A DNA stretch of 56,641 nucleotides from a virus. A program made the position numbers and the translations under genes. A model generated the notes under the pieces. It had not been told where the DNA came from and ran no database searches. It saw only the letters and a list, made by a program, of their open reading frames with translations. The DNA lies in the IMG/VR virus record IMGVR_UViG_3300044940_000530, positions 1-56,641 of that record, one strand, 5' to 3'. The stretch's first letter is position 1, and each line of letters begins with the position of its first letter. Below are positions 9,310 through 18,110 of the stretch, piece after piece.

Positions 9310-11177
9310 ACCGTCCTAAGCTCCTTGCCGTTCTCGGCCAAGGCAAGCGACAAGACCGGCACGCGGGTCTTGATCTGAACCTGCCAGAGATCGCTCTTGA
9401 ACCCGGACGGGAGGCGATACATCCGCCCATCCTGCACCGGCCCCTGCCATACAAGGTTCCCATTGGCATAGACGAACACGAACGTGCCGATCCCTGGCGG
9501 CAGATTGCTCAGGACGGGCACGGGGTTCAGTCCGAACCAGTAGGGGAACCCATTCGCATCCGGGTTGCCCGGTGGAGGTGTTCCGGTTTCCGGGGCCTCG
9601 TTGATGATCGTCGAGTTGAAGAGCGTGTAGTTGAAGATGCATGCTTGGTCGAGCCATGGTCCGCCCGTGGGGGGCGATTCTTCTTCAATGGGCGAATCGC
9701 CGATATCCCCAACGTCGAACCTCGTATCCGTCCGCACCTTCAACGCACCGAAGTTGACCGGAGTCGGGACTTCATACTCGCGCGACAACCAATCCGCGAC
9801 ACCGAACACCGCACGCGGGCTGCCCCACTGATACACGGTGTTGTCGGCCATGAAATGGACTTCGCCCGTATAGGAATCCGTCCATATGGACTCGATCTCG
9901 GGGAGATTCACCAGATCGACAAGGCCGATCTCGCGATTCGTAAGATCAAGCTGATAGCCGCGCCTTTGGGTGCGAATCGCGAGAAGCTGACCGTCGAAAA
10001 GCGCCCCTCCGATGAACCCCGTGGCGTATCGACGCTGCCACTCTTCCTGCCCGATCACGTTTTCCGTTGCGTTGATCATGCCGCCCGGAGAAATGAGAAT
10101 CAATCCAGTAGCGCCAACGTAGAACACCCCCTGTGGCGTCGGGATGGCACCGTTCGGACTGGCGCAAGGCTCGACGGTTTCGGTGGATTCCTGGCTGATG
10201 TTGGCGGGCGAGTTGCCGGTGATCAGCACCGGGCTGACGGTTGTCAGCGCGACAAACGTCTGGCCGAGAACGGAACCCGCGACAACCTCGTTGGCGACAG
10301 AAGTGATGTATTCGGCAGGCCACGCATGCGGGCGATACGGCTCGCTGAAGAACACGTCCTTGCCGCGCCATGCCACGAAGAACCCATTCGGCATCTCCGT
10401 GAAGCCCTCGAACTCTTCGGGTTCGCGCCACGAAGCGCTAGGCAGAATCAAGGATTCCGCCGCAACTTGCGAATCGGTTCGTGTGTCGGTGTAGGTCGTA
10501 GTGGTGATGGGCACGTCAGCGACACGAAAAAACTGCGTGCCTAGCTGTCCTGTGATGCTGCGGTAGATACGAAAGCTGACGATACCGCGAACAGCGGCGT
10601 CCACTCCCTGCGGCAACGCAAGTCCGCTGATCGTCCAGTCGCCGGTGATATTGCCCGACGTGGTGGTGGCTGGCGACGGCTGCCCTTCCTCGCCAAAAAC
10701 ATTGACGAGCGTATAGACATACGCCCTCGTAACAACAGGAGCGGCACCGCCCGTAACGGTGACGAGGGGCGCGTCCTCCGGCGCGGGGACGCCGAGCAGA
10801 TAGGGCGGATCGCCGTTCTTGATGCGCGCGAAGCTGTTCTGGACCAACCGTTGGGGCGAACCAGGGCCGTTGTTGTCCAGCCAGATGAACCGCCGGAACG
10901 CATCGTTCACCAGCGGATTCCGATACATGGTCGCGAATCGCGACACGAACGGCACCCACACGGGGGTTTCGGGATCATCAGGGTCAGGAAGCCGGACGGC
11001 ACGGCGATATACCGTTGGGTCTTCAAACTCGTGCAAACGCACGGCGGAACGGATCGGCCGCAGTTCGCCGGACTTCAAATAGGCGTTGGTCACAACCTGC
11101 GCCATCATCTCGGGCAGCAGTCGCCGCGAAATCAGCGGGGCTGATCCCCCGAACCGGCTGATTTTCATCGCGGTCAT
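9306..11177 (-). CDS. Packaged-DNA stabilisation / tail nozzle-type protein
   Basis: 623 residues, ATG at 11177 with GAGGT seven bases upstream. The opening (MKISRFGGSAPLISRRLLPE, then Ala/Asn 'NAYLKSGELRP') is the signature of a family found in many podoviruses at the position of P22 gp10 or T7 gp12. The body is repetitive beta-rich sequence suggestive of a propeller, with GxxxFVAWRGKDVFFSEPYR and a C-terminal 'WQVQIKTRVPVLSLALAENG'. It would form the nozzle of the short tail below the adaptors. The gene precedes fibre and ejection genes, as expected. Confidence 0.75.
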   Translation of the reverse strand: MTAMKISRFGGSAPLISRRLLPEMMAQVVTNAYLKSGELRPIRSAVRLHEFEDPTVYRRAVRLPDPDDPETPVWVPFVSRFATMYRNPLVNDAFRRFIWLDNNGPGSPQRLVQNSFARIKNGDPPYLLGVPAPEDAPLVTVTGGAAPVVTRAYVYTLVNVFGEEGQPSPATTTSGNITGDWTISGLALPQGVDAAVRGIVSFRIYRSITGQLGTQFFRVADVPITTTTYTDTRTDSQVAAESLILPSASWREPEEFEGFTEMPNGFFVAWRGKDVFFSEPYRPHAWPAEYITSVANEVVAGSVLGQTFVALTTVSPVLITGNSPANISQESTETVEPCASPNGAIPTPQGVFYVGATGLILISPGGMINATENVIGQEEWQRRYATGFIGGALFDGQLLAIRTQRRGYQLDLTNREIGLVDLVNLPEIESIWTDSYTGEVHFMADNTVYQWGSPRAVFGVADWLSREYEVPTPVNFGALKVRTDTRFDVGDIGDSPIEEESPPTGGPWLDQACIFNYTLFNSTIINEAPETGTPPPGNPDANGFPYWFGLNPVPVLSNLPPGIGTFVFVYANGNLVWQGPVQDGRMYRLPSGFKSDLWQVQIKTRVPVLSLALAENGKELRTV

Positions 11178-11182
11178 GAAGA

Positions 11183-11344
11183 TTACCTCTTCTTCGGCTT
11201 CCGCGCCGTCTTGGCGGATTCGATGAAATCCTGCGCGGTGGGCGCGCCTTTGGTGCCCGGCTTACGCATGGTTTCGCCGCTTCCTGCTGCGATTCGACGG
11301 CGTTTCGCGTGGATGTTGGCATAAAGCCCAGGACGCTTGCTCAT
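11183..11344 (-). CDS. Small basic phage protein (MSKRPGLYANIHAKRRRI family)
   Basis: 53 residues. I chose ATG 11344, one base after the upstream stop, because the conserved start MSKRPGLYANIHAKRRRIA begins there; upstream in-frame codons look non-coding. It is strongly basic, ending TARKPKKR. Short proteins of this kind ('GLYANIhaKRkRI..GSGE.MRKPGtKGAPTa..F..SAKTAKK') recur in many phages, next to structural genes. Function unknown; a DNA-contacting virion component is possible. Confidence 0.7.
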   Translation of the reverse strand: MSKRPGLYANIHAKRRRIAAGSGETMRKPGTKGAPTAQDFIESAKTARKPKKR

Positions 11345-11345
11345 G

Positions 11346-11594
11346 TCAGCACTTCCACGCCCGGAGGCTCTTGTTGATGCGGCTGTTGGGATCATTGGCG
11401 GTCTTGGCGCTGGTCAGCTTCGCCTTCATTCCCTTCATGCGCGCGCAGAAAGAATCCCTGCGCGGACCGCCCTCGGGTTGCGGAGGTTTGAGATTTCCCC
11501 CCGTCGCGCGGTTGTAGGCAGCCCGCCCCTTGGCGTTCAACCCACCGTTCGGGTCCTTATGCTCTGCCCTGAAGTCGAAACGTTTCTTGCTCAC
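11346..11594 (-). CDS. Small conserved phage protein (probably DUF6321-like)
   Basis: 82 residues from a GTG start at 11594, chosen because GGAGG lies six bases upstream and the GTGA overlaps the holin stop; a longer in-frame version would lie inside the holin gene. Conserved features are NGGLNAKGRAAYNRATGGNL, the RRDSFCARMKGMKAKLTSAK block and the C-terminal SRINKSLRAWKC. I recall this pattern as DUF6321, frequent in marine phages; the name should be verified. Role unknown. Confidence 0.7.
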   Translation of the reverse strand: MSKKRFDFRAEHKDPNGGLNAKGRAAYNRATGGNLKPPQPEGGPRRDSFCARMKGMKAKLTSAKTANDPNSRINKSLRAWKC

Positions 11595-11917
11595 TTGGGG
11601 CCTCCCTGATCCAGTTTCGATTTCCAACGCTCGATGACGAAAACAAACGTCGCATCTATGAACTTGCCGCCACCGATGCTGGTGATGACGATGACGGCGA
11701 TACCCATCTGCGAATCGGGCGGAATCGACAGATATTCAGCAACACCCGCGCCCATAAGCCCGAGAGGGATACCAACCGCCAACTCCCATGCCGCCTCCCA
11801 ACCCCGTTTCCGTGGGTTTGAATGCGCCAGGGTATAGAAGCGCCCGAGGATTCCGAAGAGTCCGGCAGCGGCGATGGAAGCCGGATCAGCATCGGGGGGC
11901 GTGGACGACAACGGCAT
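11591..11917 (-). CDS. Holin-like membrane protein
   Basis: 108 residues, ATG at 11917 after AGGAG. Three hydrophobic stretches: about 15-30, 44-64 (ELAVGIPLGLMGAGVAEYLS) and 72-95 (GIAVIVITSIGGGKFIDATF), with a charged C-terminus (ERWKSKLDQGGPK). The 'W-E-x-A-V-G-I-P-L-G-L-x-G' and 'IDA' pattern resembles class III-type phage holins such as the LydA group. It would time lysis by forming inner-membrane lesions. No endolysin gene is adjacent, which is odd. Confidence 0.6.
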   Translation of the reverse strand: MPLSSTPPDADPASIAAAGLFGILGRFYTLAHSNPRKRGWEAAWELAVGIPLGLMGAGVAEYLSIPPDSQMGIAVIVITSIGGGKFIDATFVFVIERWKSKLDQGGPK

Positions 11918-11963
11918 GGCAAGCTCCTGTGCATCACCCCCCGATGCGAGACCATAGCACGCC

Positions 11964-12332
11964 TCAGGAAGTAACCGCGATGCCTACCGTTAATGATCCA
12001 ACGGCGATGGTAACGGGCGAACCCGGCCCGAGTGTCACGGCGTTCACGAGCGGCCCCACCCATATGCAGGAACCTCCCGTGATCGTAGTGAACAGCCCGG
12101 CATGGGTCAGCCCGGAGAAAGCCACCGTCGTCGCAGGGACCGTCACCTCAGCGGCGTTCGTTCCACTCGCGCCTGTCACTGTCAGGCTGACGCTCACTCG
12201 CGTATATGAACCTCCGGAAGGTTCGCCGATCAGTCCTGCGGAATCCTTTCCGGTCCCCAACCCGAGGAAGTATGGACCGCTAACAGCCGCCATTGCCTGT
12301 GCGGCACCGGTCGTAGTCAAGTAGCTTGCCAT
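11964..12332 (-). CDS. Probable tail or receptor-associated structural protein
   Basis: 122 residues, ATG at 12332. Gly/Thr/Ser-rich and beta-rich, with SGPYFLGLGTGKDSAGLIGE, SYTRVSVSLT and a late 'AFSGLTHAGLF'. The layout is like the protein at 8509-8943 and like small phage proteins that follow tail fibres. No helix-rich region, signal or catalytic motif. Function inferred from composition and from lying just after the esterase-like gene. Confidence 0.5.
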   Translation of the reverse strand: MASYLTTTGAAQAMAAVSGPYFLGLGTGKDSAGLIGEPSGGSYTRVSVSLTVTGASGTNAAEVTVPATTVAFSGLTHAGLFTTITGGSCIWVGPLVNAVTLGPGSPVTIAVGSLTVGIAVTS

Positions 12333-12353
12333 GTTGGGGACCTTTCAGAAGGT

Positions 12354-13553
12354 TCAGGGGGTTTCGACGACCGCGCCAAACTGATTCGGCGCAGCGAAAA
12401 GCGGAATGTCGGAACCGGTGCAATCTTCCGCAGCATCGGTCACGGAAGGTGTATTGCCGGGGTCCGCCCAGATCGCGTTCGCAAGCGCCCCTCGTGGCGG
12501 TGTGGTGCCATTCACGAACTCGCTGTAACCACCCATACCCGCCCAGAACTGAAGCCGCGCACCGGGCGTCACTCCCGACACACTCAACGTGAGGGTCGCA
12601 TAACCCGTGGTCGCTACATTCGCGTTGTTGAACGCGCCCGCCTGATTCGTGATCGATCCCGCCGTCACCGTGAAACCGCCGCTCCCCTGTCTGCGCAACG
12701 GCAGGCGCGCGGGCGACACGAAACGCGCCACCAGCGTTGTCGGATTCGTCAGAGTCGCGGATACGAGCCGTGGCTGTCCGCGCGTCGGCGGAATGACCCC
12801 GTTACGGAGCGCAATGGCTGTGGCGACGGCGCGAGCAAAACGATAAGACGCGCTGCGGATCGGATGCACGAAGTCGGGCGAGCCGTTGATATACGCCCCG
12901 CGCGGAGTGAATGGCGTGGCATGGACAGGGGGCATGCAGAACGAAAGTTGGTTCGCGCCCGCGAACGGACGCCCCGCGCCGCCGATTGCTTCGAAGATTC
13001 GTCGCATGCCGCCGAGTCGGGCTGCCACATCCGCCCCACCATCGCGCGCGCCGGGCACCAGTGTCAGGATTCTGAACTCGCCGAAGGACGATGCGACGGC
13101 ATCGTTGATGGCCGTATAGTAACCCGTCACCGATGTGGCATACAAGGAATCGGTGTAAGACGCAGAGCTTGCGTCCTGAGTCTGCGACCAGTGAATGAAC
13201 ACCCCGAGCCTGGACGCATTGGCGAATGTAAGCATGTGCTCGCGCTGCGCGATGCCATGCACGTCGAGCGCGTTGTTCGTGTCATGCCAGAACGCATCGC
13301 TCCCGCCGTTGAGCGAGCGAACCAACGCGGTCCCCCCTACGGCGGTGTATGTTTGCGGTCCCGGCCCCGATACCGCGCTCACTGTAACGGTCACGCCCGG
13401 CATCCACGTTTCGAGGAGTGTCTTCATATGCACCCCGGCGGTGGGAAGGGACGCCATGGGATCGTCCACTGTCTCGCCCCCACCCCCGGCCGCCATAAGG
13501 GCTTGGCTTTGACCGTTGAACGTCACGGCGATGCTGCTGAATCGCGCGCTCAT
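12354..13553 (-). CDS. SGNH/SASA-type carbohydrate esterase-like virion protein
   Basis: 399 residues, ATG at 13553, two bases after the stop of the spike gene. The N-terminus has NGQSQALM with Ser16 in the GQS context used by SASA/CE6-type SGNH esterases. VFIHWSQTQDASS (about 118-130) fits the later oxyanion block, and PDFVHP gives Asp227-x-x-His230, the usual acid-base pair. So the three catalytic positions are present. After about residue 255 a beta-rich domain follows. The likely role is de-O-acetylation of capsule or cell-surface glycan, together with the neighbouring glycosidase-like spike. Sequence identity to known esterases cannot be judged here. Confidence 0.65.
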   Translation of the reverse strand: MSARFSSIAVTFNGQSQALMAAGGGGETVDDPMASLPTAGVHMKTLLETWMPGVTVTVSAVSGPGPQTYTAVGGTALVRSLNGGSDAFWHDTNNALDVHGIAQREHMLTFANASRLGVFIHWSQTQDASSASYTDSLYATSVTGYYTAINDAVASSFGEFRILTLVPGARDGGADVAARLGGMRRIFEAIGGAGRPFAGANQLSFCMPPVHATPFTPRGAYINGSPDFVHPIRSASYRFARAVATAIALRNGVIPPTRGQPRLVSATLTNPTTLVARFVSPARLPLRRQGSGGFTVTAGSITNQAGAFNNANVATTGYATLTLSVSGVTPGARLQFWAGMGGYSEFVNGTTPPRGALANAIWADPGNTPSVTDAAEDCTGSDIPLFAAPNQFGAVVETP

Positions 13554-13555
13554 TG

Positions 13556-16102
13556 TCAGACCCTCGACAGAAGGTAGTTGAGATTCGCTTCAAGCACGCC
13601 ATCAGACGTGGGCGGAGCGAGATCGACGATGACTTCCCGCAACTCCCAGTTGCCCATGCCGCCCGTAGGATCGTAGAGAGCGCGGCCGATGCGGGCGCGT
13701 GGGTTGTTGGCGGACGTGCTCCATGTGCGAGCCGTGTTTCCGTCCACACTCTCCATGGTGGTGAAGTTCCCGCCCGCTGCCGACTTCACGCGGAGACGCG
13801 GAAGGTTATCGCTCGTGTTGGGCGTCGTCCGGTCGTCGTTGAAGACGAAGGCGATGGCGTGCCACACGTTTGCAACAACCGTCCCTGTCGTAGCCGCCAC
13901 AGTGACGGCGGTTCCAGAAGCACGCCAAGAACGAATCACACCGCTGCTGAGGACACACACGGCAACGCCGTTGCGTTCGTCGGCAAACGTGTTGTGCTGC
14001 GTGCCGCCGGAGAAGAGATAAGTCCGCCACGTCGGGACAGTGAGGAACCGGAACGTCATATATACGACGCCTCGCTGGCCCGAGTTTGGCGCGTTCCCAA
14101 GAAGCTGCGCCAACGTGCCGCTACCCGTCCCCGTAGCGAGGAAGTCCCCATTTTCGTCAGTTTGCGAATCCGAAGCAAACGAAATGGTTCCCGTGGACGT
14201 GCTGTGAGATGGCTGATTCGCCGCAGTGTTCTGAATCAGCGAGCGCGTCGCGGGACTCAACGAAGCAAACGACGACACGGCCCCGTTGGCTGTCGTCACG
14301 CTCGCCGCAGTGTTGGCGTCATGGATGTGAAGCGGGTCGTTCAACACCATGCCCGCAACCGTGGACGCGAGCGCGAAGAAGGTGCTCTCGTTCTGCCAAT
14401 CGATTGCGGTGCTTTCGCCACCACCTTGGACTGGCTGAACCGGCGAAGTTGGCTGCGAAGTCGCGATGCCCGTGCCCAAGCTGTTCTGACCCTGAACCCG
14501 CACCTCCATGGCCGCCCCCTGGTCGGCGACCGTAAGCGTGTAAGTCGCCGCCGTAGCCCCCGGCACGGCCACACCCGCGCGAAGCCACTGGAAGGTATAG
14601 GTGATCGGCGCACGACCCGCCCACGTTCCTGTGGAGGCGGTCAACGTCTGCCCCACCTGCGCTGTTCCTGTGATGGTCGGGAGAGTCTCGTTGATCGGGC
14701 GCTCGTCAACGACCGGGAGCATGTTGGAGAACCACGTAAACGTGTTCGAGGCCCACGTTCCGAGCGGGCGCGCGGCTGCTCCCGTGCCATACGTCACCGC
14801 CCAATACGTAGGCCCGATACCACGATTCGCACGCAGCCAATCCCTGTGCGTGATCAGCAGGTTGCGCCGCGTCACGGAATTGGCGTTATCGGTGGTGAAC
14901 CGGTCGAACTCCGCGACAAAGAACGGTCTGCCCGTCGCCGTTGACCACGCCACCGCGTTCGCCCAGGCAGAAGCCGGATTCATGGAATCCGTATAAAGGT
15001 GCGCCTTGTAGAGAACCCCGGTATCGAGCGTGGGCACGATCTGCGCCAAAGAACCGACAGACGAGAAGTTGGCACCCCCGGCCACGATGACGCGCGTCGG
15101 TGTCACGGCGCGCATCAAGGCCAGGAACTCCTCCCGGATGGGGCGATCCGTCGCCTCGCGTGCCGCGTCGTTGGCACCCAACGCAACGGATTCGTTCTGC
15201 CATTCCAACGCGAGACGGCGTTGCGGGTCGTTGATGTTCTGCTGGATGTGCGCGCACCACGACTGGCACAAGAGGTATAACCCGGCCCATCCGTAGTTGT
15301 TGCGGTTCGCCGCACCGTAAGGGTTGCCCCCTTGCGTCGTCGCAAAGTCCCAGAGGTTCTTCCCGAAGGGGGTGACGATGACATACATCCCCGCGTCGAG
15401 CGCGTTCTGGATCGATGCATACCAGTTGGTGCCGCGCGTATTGAGGTTGCGCCACACGCACAACATCGCGCCGCCGTTGGTCAACGTCACGGTCTGGTCC
15501 GCGCTGCGAGTGCCGGTGCCTCGGATTCTGACGAATCTATCCGGCCCCGAACCGCCAACGCTCGATACGTTATAGACCTGCCCGCGCGTTATCGTGATCC
15601 CCCCGATGGTTTGCGTCGCAGGCCCATCCCACCGCAGCACGACAGGATCGCCGACAACCGGATTCCATATGGGGTGATTGCCGATGCTCACCTCATCGGG
15701 AGCAAGCGCTGCGGAGGTCGCGATGGACGACACCGACCGCATGAACTCGAAGTTGTTGTTCGGGTCGAACACCTCGGCGAAGTTGCGAACCAGCCGGACA
15801 CCGCGCGCATACTGCTCATCGAAGTGCGCGCGGGGAATAATCCCGTTGGTGGTCACAGACCCAGGGATATAGAACGAATACCTCTCGTAGTTGAGCGCCC
15901 CCGCAGCCGACGCGGCGAGAAACGCCGGAATCATCGCCGCAGCGTTCCCCGCAGGCGGAATCGGGGTCCTGCCGAACGCCTGCGCGAGCGCGAACTGCGT
16001 ATCGACAGGAATCAGTGAATCCTCACCACGCTCGTAGGCGGTGATTCCAGCGGAATCAATACCGTCTCGAAACCTGCGAGCGCGCTGCGACCGTGTGACC
16101 AT
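13556..16102 (-). CDS. Tail spike with GH5-like glycosidase, Ig-like and LamG-like domains
   Basis: 848 residues, ATG at 16102 with AGGAG nine bases upstream. An N-terminal segment of about 45 residues (MVTRSQRARRFRDGIDSAG...) is shared with the next gene and probably attaches to the virion. Residues about 70-450 look like a clan-A TIM-barrel glycosidase: EWQNES gives candidate acid/base Glu304, AHLY gives His368 and Tyr370, and FFVAEFD gives candidate nucleophile Glu398. An Ig-like domain follows (about 468-550, TITGTAQVGQTLTASTGTWA), and the C-terminal 200 residues resemble a concanavalin/LamG fold (ARIGRALYDPTGGMGNWELR). Probably degrades host surface polysaccharide; the substrate is not predictable. 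Confidence 0.72.
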   Translation of the reverse strand: MVTRSQRARRFRDGIDSAGITAYERGEDSLIPVDTQFALAQAFGRTPIPPAGNAAAMIPAFLAASAAGALNYERYSFYIPGSVTTNGIIPRAHFDEQYARGVRLVRNFAEVFDPNNNFEFMRSVSSIATSAALAPDEVSIGNHPIWNPVVGDPVVLRWDGPATQTIGGITITRGQVYNVSSVGGSGPDRFVRIRGTGTRSADQTVTLTNGGAMLCVWRNLNTRGTNWYASIQNALDAGMYVIVTPFGKNLWDFATTQGGNPYGAANRNNYGWAGLYLLCQSWCAHIQQNINDPQRRLALEWQNESVALGANDAAREATDRPIREEFLALMRAVTPTRVIVAGGANFSSVGSLAQIVPTLDTGVLYKAHLYTDSMNPASAWANAVAWSTATGRPFFVAEFDRFTTDNANSVTRRNLLITHRDWLRANRGIGPTYWAVTYGTGAAARPLGTWASNTFTWFSNMLPVVDERPINETLPTITGTAQVGQTLTASTGTWAGRAPITYTFQWLRAGVAVPGATAATYTLTVADQGAAMEVRVQGQNSLGTGIATSQPTSPVQPVQGGGESTAIDWQNESTFFALASTVAGMVLNDPLHIHDANTAASVTTANGAVSSFASLSPATRSLIQNTAANQPSHSTSTGTISFASDSQTDENGDFLATGTGSGTLAQLLGNAPNSGQRGVVYMTFRFLTVPTWRTYLFSGGTQHNTFADERNGVAVCVLSSGVIRSWRASGTAVTVAATTGTVVANVWHAIAFVFNDDRTTPNTSDNLPRLRVKSAAGGNFTTMESVDGNTARTWSTSANNPRARIGRALYDPTGGMGNWELREVIVDLAPPTSDGVLEANLNYLLSRV

Positions 16103-16123
16103 GACGAGAACTCCTGTTCTGGG

Positions 16124-16552
16124 TCAGGCCGCAAGCACCGCTGCCGTGGGTGCGCTGTCCACACTGACCGCACCCGCAATATTCGTGCCAGTCACTCGAA
16201 AACGCAGCACTTGACCCACATCAGCCGGGACAGGGGAATACGTAAGCGCCGACGCCCGGAGAATCGGCACCGTTCCACGGAGCCAAACACCCGTCAGAAC
16301 CACCCGCGCACCCGTCCATGTGCCGAACGTTGCAGTCAGGGTAGCCCCTACCTGCGCCGTGCCCGTGATGGTTGGGAGAGCGGTGTTCACCGGAAGGGTG
16401 ACGGCGGCGGGCATCGTGTTGGGCCGCACCACCCGCGCGCGGGTGCGCTGTTCAGCGGGGGCGATCCGCGAACGCTCGTCGTTCTCATACGCGGTGAGGA
16501 ACGAAGAATCGATTCCTTTCTCGTAGCGGAGTCGGCGTTGTGAGCGCGGCAT
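16124..16552 (-). CDS. Short spike paralogue: shared N-terminal anchor plus Ig-like domain
   Basis: 142 residues, ATG at 16552 after GGAGGAAT. Its first about 45 residues (MPRSQRRLRYEKGIDSSFLT, then AYEND) match the anchor of the neighbouring 848-residue spike (RSQRARRFRDGIDSAGITAYERGEDS). The rest is one Ig-like domain (TITGTAQVGATLTATFGTWT) that also matches the spike's Ig-like domain. The catalytic barrel is absent. It could be a remnant of duplication, an adaptor on which other spikes assemble, or a competitor for the same attachment site. Confidence 0.65.
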   Translation of the reverse strand: MPRSQRRLRYEKGIDSSFLTAYENDERSRIAPAEQRTRARVVRPNTMPAAVTLPVNTALPTITGTAQVGATLTATFGTWTGARVVLTGVWLRGTVPILRASALTYSPVPADVGQVLRFRVTGTNIAGAVSVDSAPTAAVLAA

Positions 16553-16608
16553 GGGATTCCTCCTATGGAGCGTCGGGGTCGGGGGCGAGAATCACAGCGT
16601 GCTCCTCG

Positions 16609-17091
16609 TCATAAGGCAGCCGCCGTTTGAAACAGCGCATCCATTTGCTCGGCAGTGGCGAGTTGCGCATTGATGATCGCCTGAACCAGCGGATGCGACC
16701 GTTCAACCCGCGTCATGGTGGCCCAGGTAATACGCGCGGCAAGCGCCTGCTCTCCGGGCAGTTGCGCGAACACCGCGTCGATGGCAGCAGGCACATCGCC
16801 CGTCCTGGCCGCTGCCAGCGCCTCGGCCTCGGTGATCAGCCCCGCTTGCGCCAGCGCAATCAACAGTTGGCGACGCGAAATAATATCAGGAACAGCCAAC
16901 GGTGGCGACGGTGGCGGCGGATTCTCAACCCCCTCCTGAACCGGCTCAGGTTCCAACGGAACATCAATATTGCGAGCGGCTCTTGCGACTTCTGCGAACA
17001 ACGGATCGGTAGGCACAACGTGATAAGGCCAGTTATTGTCTGTTAGAATTACAAACGAGCCGTCCAAACGACGATAAAGAAGATTCCACAT
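16609..17091 (-). CDS. Tail fibre-associated protein (possible assembly factor)
   Basis: 160 residues. ATG 17091 shares a base with the stop of the fibre gene (TGATG); the longer open frame upstream is Cys-rich and overlaps the fibre gene, so it is rejected. The N-terminus (MWNLLYRRLDGSFVILTDNN) is followed by a Pro-rich linker and a helical C-terminus: ISRRQLLIALAQAGLITEAE, then ARTGDVPAAID and LPGEQALAARITWATMTRVE. This helical module recurs at the end of phage tail fibre or fibre-assembly proteins. A chaperone or fibre-tip accessory role is likely. Confidence 0.6.
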   Translation of the reverse strand: MWNLLYRRLDGSFVILTDNNWPYHVVPTDPLFAEVARAARNIDVPLEPEPVQEGVENPPPPSPPLAVPDIISRRQLLIALAQAGLITEAEALAAARTGDVPAAIDAVFAQLPGEQALAARITWATMTRVERSHPLVQAIINAQLATAEQMDALFQTAAAL

Positions 17092-18110
17092 CACGCAATC
17101 CTCCAAGCAAAACCAATCCATGATGGTGTTCCAGTAGCATTTGGTGGAGCAGACCCAAAAGCAGTCCCTCCGGCTGCAATCAAAACAGATGGAGAGTAAA
17201 GTGATGGTGGAACTCTCTCGCTGTTGCCATCCTGAGTAGGAACAAAATGCTCTAACCTCCAAACAAAACGAAAAACAAACCACGTTCCGCCTGATGGTAG
17301 TGTATAGGACGAACCTTGTATCACCACAACCTGCCCGACACCATTGGGTGATTGCGGCATTGGCGCGCGGGTTGAGATTTGCGCGCTAACATTCGTCACC
17401 TGCGTGTCCACATACGCCTTGCGTGTGGCGTGGTTCGGATTAGTAGGATCTGAACCGGGCAAAGTCAGTTGGCCCGTCATCGGCACCGAACCATCCGGTC
17501 TGACCAAAGACGCCGCAGCAATAGCTTGCGCGGTCCTCAATGGCGTCATCAACTTGTCCGGGTTCGTGCCCGCCTCGGCTTCGGTAAGCGTCGCAAGCCG
17601 CGCTGTTGTCTGCTCATACCCCCGAACAGGCGTGAGAAACAGTGTGTTGTCAGTCGGAGGAAGCAACTGAACGGCGGCCGTAGGTGTCGGCGTCAGGCGT
17701 TCGGTCAACGCCACGACATCAGAGATCGGATGCGTGTGCAGAAGCGGCGCGCGACTCGCCAGCGCGGCATCGAGTCCGACTATTTGCGCCGTCGTATGCG
17801 TGTGTCCCTGCTGCACGAAAGCATCGAAACACCCCGCCGTGATCCGCATGGTGACAGAAGAACCCGCCGTCCACGTCTGCGCCGACGTATCCTCGCGGCC
17901 GCGAACAACCGTCAGCACATCGCCCGTGCGGGCGGTGCAATGCATGATCTCGAACGCCGCGCCGTTCTGCACGGTGATGATGAAATACTGCCCCGGCGAA
18001 GGATTCGGAAAACGCGAACCTTCTCCGGGCGGCAGATTTACCGTGTTGTCCGTGATGAGAATCCCGGACGCCAGCGTGGAGACGACGTTGTTGCGGAAAA
18101 GGATTGTCAT
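17091..18110 (-). CDS. Tail fibre protein
   Basis: 339 residues. ATG 18110 overlaps the adaptor stop by four bases (ATGA), and MTILFRNNVVSTLASGILIT is a sensible fibre N-terminus; the upstream extension is antisense-like and omitted. Repeats of the fibre type are visible: GHTHTTAQIVGLDAAL, LHTHPISDVVAL, and the DGSVPMTGQLTLPGSDPTNP segment ('MTGxLxLpGdP...H', seen in phage fibres). The C-terminal domain is beta-rich (TWFVFRFVWRLEHFVPT). It would bind a host receptor or carry the spikes. Confidence 0.75.
   Translation of the reverse strand: MTILFRNNVVSTLASGILITDNTVNLPPGEGSRFPNPSPGQYFIITVQNGAAFEIMHCTARTGDVLTVVRGREDTSAQTWTAGSSVTMRITAGCFDAFVQQGHTHTTAQIVGLDAALASRAPLLHTHPISDVVALTERLTPTPTAAVQLLPPTDNTLFLTPVRGYEQTTARLATLTEAEAGTNPDKLMTPLRTAQAIAAASLVRPDGSVPMTGQLTLPGSDPTNPNHATRKAYVDTQVTNVSAQISTRAPMPQSPNGVGQVVVIQGSSYTLPSGGTWFVFRFVWRLEHFVPTQDGNSERVPPSLYSPSVLIAAGGTAFGSAPPNATGTPSWIGFAWRIA

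Noticed and set aside
16540-16626. 23-codon open frame (MRCFKRRLPYDEEHAVILAP...) between the fibre-assembly and short spike genes
   Set aside because: Overlaps the end of the upstream gene, and no ribosome site is visible; too little evidence.
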